In this document: positions 4,591 through 6,105 of the stretch, one piece after another
How the letters are laid out: every line of letters starts with the position of its first letter
Position numbering within the stretch: position 1 is the stretch's first letter
NCBI GenBank assembly: GCA_030055545.1
Contig: JASFYK010000056.1
Location: forward strand, 1-6,105
Origin: Thermoproteota archaeon
GTDB lineage: Archaea > Thermoproteota > Methanomethylicia > Methanomethylicales > Methanomethylicaceae
Direction: 5' to 3'
Length of the DNA: 6,105 nt
Notes under the pieces: generated by a model
What the model saw: the letters and a program-made list of their open reading frames with translations, nothing else
Told to the model about the DNA's origin: nothing
Databases searched by the model: none
Position numbers and translations under genes: made by a program

Positions 4591-5802
4591 TCAGCAAGCC
4601 CTGAAGTTCTCTTCCCACATCTCGTAGGCCCTGATCATCTCTTTGGTAACGCTCGGCTTGCGTCTTGCGAGCACCTCCTTGAAGTCCTCCATACGTATCG
4701 GTCTTGGCTTAGAAGCCTTGTCCAGTGCAAGCCCTGCCTCGAAGAGTTCGCTCACTACCTTCAACTGTACCGCTTGTGCAATGTCCCTTATGTCACTACC
4801 AGAATAACCTTCGGTCATCTTGGCCAACTCCTCGACGCTCACCCCTTCCATGCCCAGGCTCTGGGTGTATATCTGGAACATCCTCAGCCTGGCTTCGTAG
4901 TCGGGGACTGGGACGTAGATCCTCTTCTGGAATCTGCGTATGAACGCCCAGTCGAGCGCCCACGGCTTGTTTGTGGCGCCAATTACGTAGAGGAGGCTGT
5001 TCTTGCCTTTGTCGATTATGCCGTCCATTTCCTTGAGGAACTGGTTCCTGACCCTGATCTCCCCCCCGACCTCGTTGGAGTGGACACCCAGCAGCGAGTC
5101 GATCTCATCGATAAAAATGATTACCGCCTCGTTGTTGGCGATCCGCTCCCTTGCTGACCTGAAGAGCTTAGCGACGTTTTTCTCAGCTTCACCAAGCCAT
5201 TTTGACATTATGGACGCAGCATCAACCGAGTAAAAAGCTGCATTTATCTCTGTGGCCACAGCTGCCGCGGTTAGGGTCTTGCCGCATCCCGGCGGTCCGT
5301 AGAGCAGGATCCCTCTTGGCCACCCAAGGGGGAAAAGGTCTGATCTGAGTGAGGGGTAAACAATCGCCTCTTTGAGTGCCTTTTTGGTCATCTCAAGGCC
5401 AGAGATGTCATCCCACCTTACGTTGGGCTTGTCTACCACAAGGAGATCCTCGTAAGAGCTCTTCTTCTGCTGCTGCAGCTGTGGCTGCTGCTTGGCATCT
5501 GCCTTCGGGGCGGGCTCTCCTCTGTTGATTGGCTTGATCTCGAAGACTGCTGACCCTTCCTCATCAGGAGCCTCAGCACAATGCCCTGTCTGCAGGACCT
5601 TTATCCTCTCTTGGTATGCCATTGCCCGAGTGACATAGATCCTATTAAGCTCGTAGTTCGGGTAAAGGTTGACGATCTTCAAAAGCACGTCGATCGCCTT
5701 TTGGTAGTAAGTGATCGCCATACCTTTCGATCCTTGATTATCCAGCCTGATCGCTTCACTCGCATACTTTATTGCAGCTGATTCCAGTTCATTGATCGCC
5801 AT
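4591..5802 (-). CDS. cdvC: Vps4/CdvC-type AAA ATPase with MIT domain
   Basis: A 403-residue AAA+ ATPase that disassembles and remodels ESCRT-III/CdvB polymers during archaeal cell division and vesicle release. Residues 3-70 form the N-terminal MIT three-helix bundle (ITYYQKAIDVLLKIV), which binds MIM motifs of ESCRT-III proteins. A linker with a Gln-rich patch (105-112) follows. The ATPase core has Walker A GPPGCGKT (169-176), pore loop SKWLGEAEK (200-208), Walker B IIFIDEID (228-235), sensor 1 in GATNKPW (Asn278), arginine fingers in IRRFQKR (Arg289, Arg290) and a Vps4-like C-terminal helix (EMIRAYEMWEENF). The length is close to Sulfolobus CdvC. ATG 5802 is taken as the start; GTG 5805 and TTG 5811 are in frame, and a weak GAGG at 5818-5815 fits 5805 slightly better. 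The start overlaps the winged-helix gene by 14 bp, so the two are probably co-translated. Confidence 0.95.
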   Translation of the reverse strand: MAINELESAAIKYASEAIRLDNQGSKGMAITYYQKAIDVLLKIVNLYPNYELNRIYVTRAMAYQERIKVLQTGHCAEAPDEEGSAVFEIKPINRGEPAPKADAKQQPQLQQQKKSSYEDLLVVDKPNVRWDDISGLEMTKKALKEAIVYPSLRSDLFPLGWPRGILLYGPPGCGKTLTAAAVATEINAAFYSVDAASIMSKWLGEAEKNVAKLFRSARERIANNEAVIIFIDEIDSLLGVHSNEVGGEIRVRNQFLKEMDGIIDKGKNSLLYVIGATNKPWALDWAFIRRFQKRIYVPVPDYEARLRMFQIYTQSLGMEGVSVEELAKMTEGYSGSDIRDIAQAVQLKVVSELFEAGLALDKASKPRPIRMEDFKEVLARRKPSVTKEMIRAYEMWEENFRAC

Positions 5803-6049
5803 CACTTGCAATCGCCTCGCTTGCAGTCATTATCCTTATCAAACCCTTCTTAGATAAGCTTTCTATAAGCCTAGTGACTTGCCTTTCGTTCATGCCGAAC
5901 TTCGAGCTCAGCTCCCTGAAGTCCAGTATCCCTTCATTCCTTTCTAGGTGCTCTAGGAGTGCTTTCTCCCCGTCCATTGTGTTGTCTGCTGGTGACTGCG
6001 AAACGCCTCTGGACAGGCGCCCCCCTCCGCCAAACTTCATGGGCGCCAC
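5789..6049 (-). CDS. Small winged-helix protein resembling the C-terminal domain of CdvB
   Basis: An 86-residue protein. Residues 1-25 are a Gly-, Ser- and Arg-containing flexible stretch (GGGGRLSRG). Residues 27-74 give three helices and a single strand: EKALLEHLERN, DFRELSSKFGM, ERQVTRLIESLSKKGLI, then RIM. No second wing strand follows, so it looks like a shortened or broken winged helix. In Sulfolobus such a domain ends CdvB and binds CdvA. The GTG at 6049 is chosen because AAGGAGAT lies 8 bases upstream; the ATG at 6040 is too far from it. The frame overlaps the upstream gene by 13 bp and vps4 by 14 bp. I infer a Cdv/ESCRT role from context. A plain MarR- or Lrp-like DNA-binding regulator of the operon is the alternative. 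Confidence 0.75.
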   Translation of the reverse strand: MAPMKFGGGGRLSRGVSQSPADNTMDGEKALLEHLERNEGILDFRELSSKFGMNERQVTRLIESLSKKGLIRIMTASEAIASDGDQ

Positions 6050-6105
6050 CGGTCAATCTCCTTGGGAGGCTCCGGAAGCTGCTGGATAAGCCCCCCCCTG
6101 ATGTA
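6037..6105 (-). CDS. C-terminal end of a gene upstream of the Cdv operon, possibly an ESCRT-III/CdvB protein
   Basis: The minus-strand frame entering at 6105 is open for 22 codons and stops with TGA at 6039-6037. The tail contains LIQQLPEPPKEIDRW. The LPxPP stretch resembles the proline-rich MIM2 motifs by which CdvB-type ESCRT-III proteins bind the MIT domain of Vps4, and the gene lies two genes upstream of vps4 in the same orientation. That the main body is an ESCRT-III core is inference from position and tail only; the body lies outside the window. The stop overlaps the start region of the winged-helix gene by 13 bp. The frame is probably real because the next gene's Shine-Dalgarno and its tight overlap fit an operon. 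Confidence 0.6.
   Translation of the reverse strand, partial: YIRGGLIQQLPEPPKEIDRWRP
6056..6063 (-). promoter_or_regulatory. Shine-Dalgarno that decides the GTG start of the winged-helix gene
   Basis: The minus strand reads AAGGAGAT (6063-6056) inside the 3' end of the upstream gene. Its GGAG is 8 bases ahead of GTG 6049 and 17 ahead of ATG 6040. It shows the winged-helix frame can be translated on its own. Confidence 0.55.

Noticed and set aside
4312..5157. Long plus-strand open frame of 281 codons
   Set aside because: It lies antisense to the vps4 and DHH genes, whose motifs are intact on the other strand. Its product is low-complexity in character and has no recognisable motif, so it is a shadow.
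6037..6055. Sequencing frameshift joining the upstream tail and the winged helix into one CdvB chain
   Set aside because: The shift would have to fall between the two stops at 6055-6053 and 6039-6037, where there is no long homopolymer, and a good Shine-Dalgarno with 8-base spacing serves the second frame. A real overlap is more likely, though reads should confirm it.
1..6105. CRISPR arrays, tRNA or rRNA genes, insertion sequences
   Set aside because: No spaced repeats, cloverleaf-like segments, rRNA-like sequence or transposase motifs were seen; nearly all of the window is covered by protein genes.

Overview
The window is archaeal, most likely from a TACK-type (Thermoproteota-like) lineage. 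It carries an ESCRT/Cdv-type Vps4 ATPase with an N-terminal MIT domain, a LysW amino-group carrier protein with its ATP-grasp ligase, and TATA-like AT boxes in front of genes. Starts are a mix of Shine-Dalgarno-led TTG/GTG codons and apparently leaderless ATG codons. I cannot fix the genus from sequence alone. Nothing looks like an insertion sequence, phage, CRISPR array or RNA gene.

Right part (about 3.33-6.1 kb, all minus strand). Reading in the direction of transcription: the C-terminal tail of a gene cut by the window edge, ending in a proline-rich LPxPP stretch that could be an MIT-interacting motif; a small winged-helix protein with its own Shine-Dalgarno; the Vps4/CdvC ATPase; a DHH-DHHA1 phosphoesterase; and then lysW-lysX. 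The first three overlap one another and look like one cell-division/membrane-remodelling (Cdv/ESCRT) operon. In Sulfolobus CdvB the ESCRT-III core, the MIM2 motif and a broken winged helix lie on one chain. Here the winged helix is a separate overlapping gene, which is the most interesting arrangement in the window. The DHH gene and lysW each have an AT-rich box upstream and may start their own transcripts.

Middle. A PadR-family regulator on the plus strand converges on lysX, with the two coding regions overlapping tail to tail by 11 bp. It is also divergent from the left operon across a 144-bp AT-rich intergenic region.

Left part (about 0.1-1.8 kb, minus strand). Three translationally coupled genes encode a secreted protein of unknown family ending in Gly-Gly-Ser-Cys-His, a NapH-like membrane protein with two CX3CP motifs and two 4Fe-4S ferredoxin motifs, and a 71-residue two-helix membrane protein with four cysteines between the helices. 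Together they look like a small membrane redox module, plausibly controlled by the divergent PadR protein. Its electron donor, acceptor and substrate cannot be told from the sequence. Two seven-T tracts follow the last gene as a probable archaeal terminator. A possible C-terminal fragment of a plus-strand gene occupies the first 71 bases.
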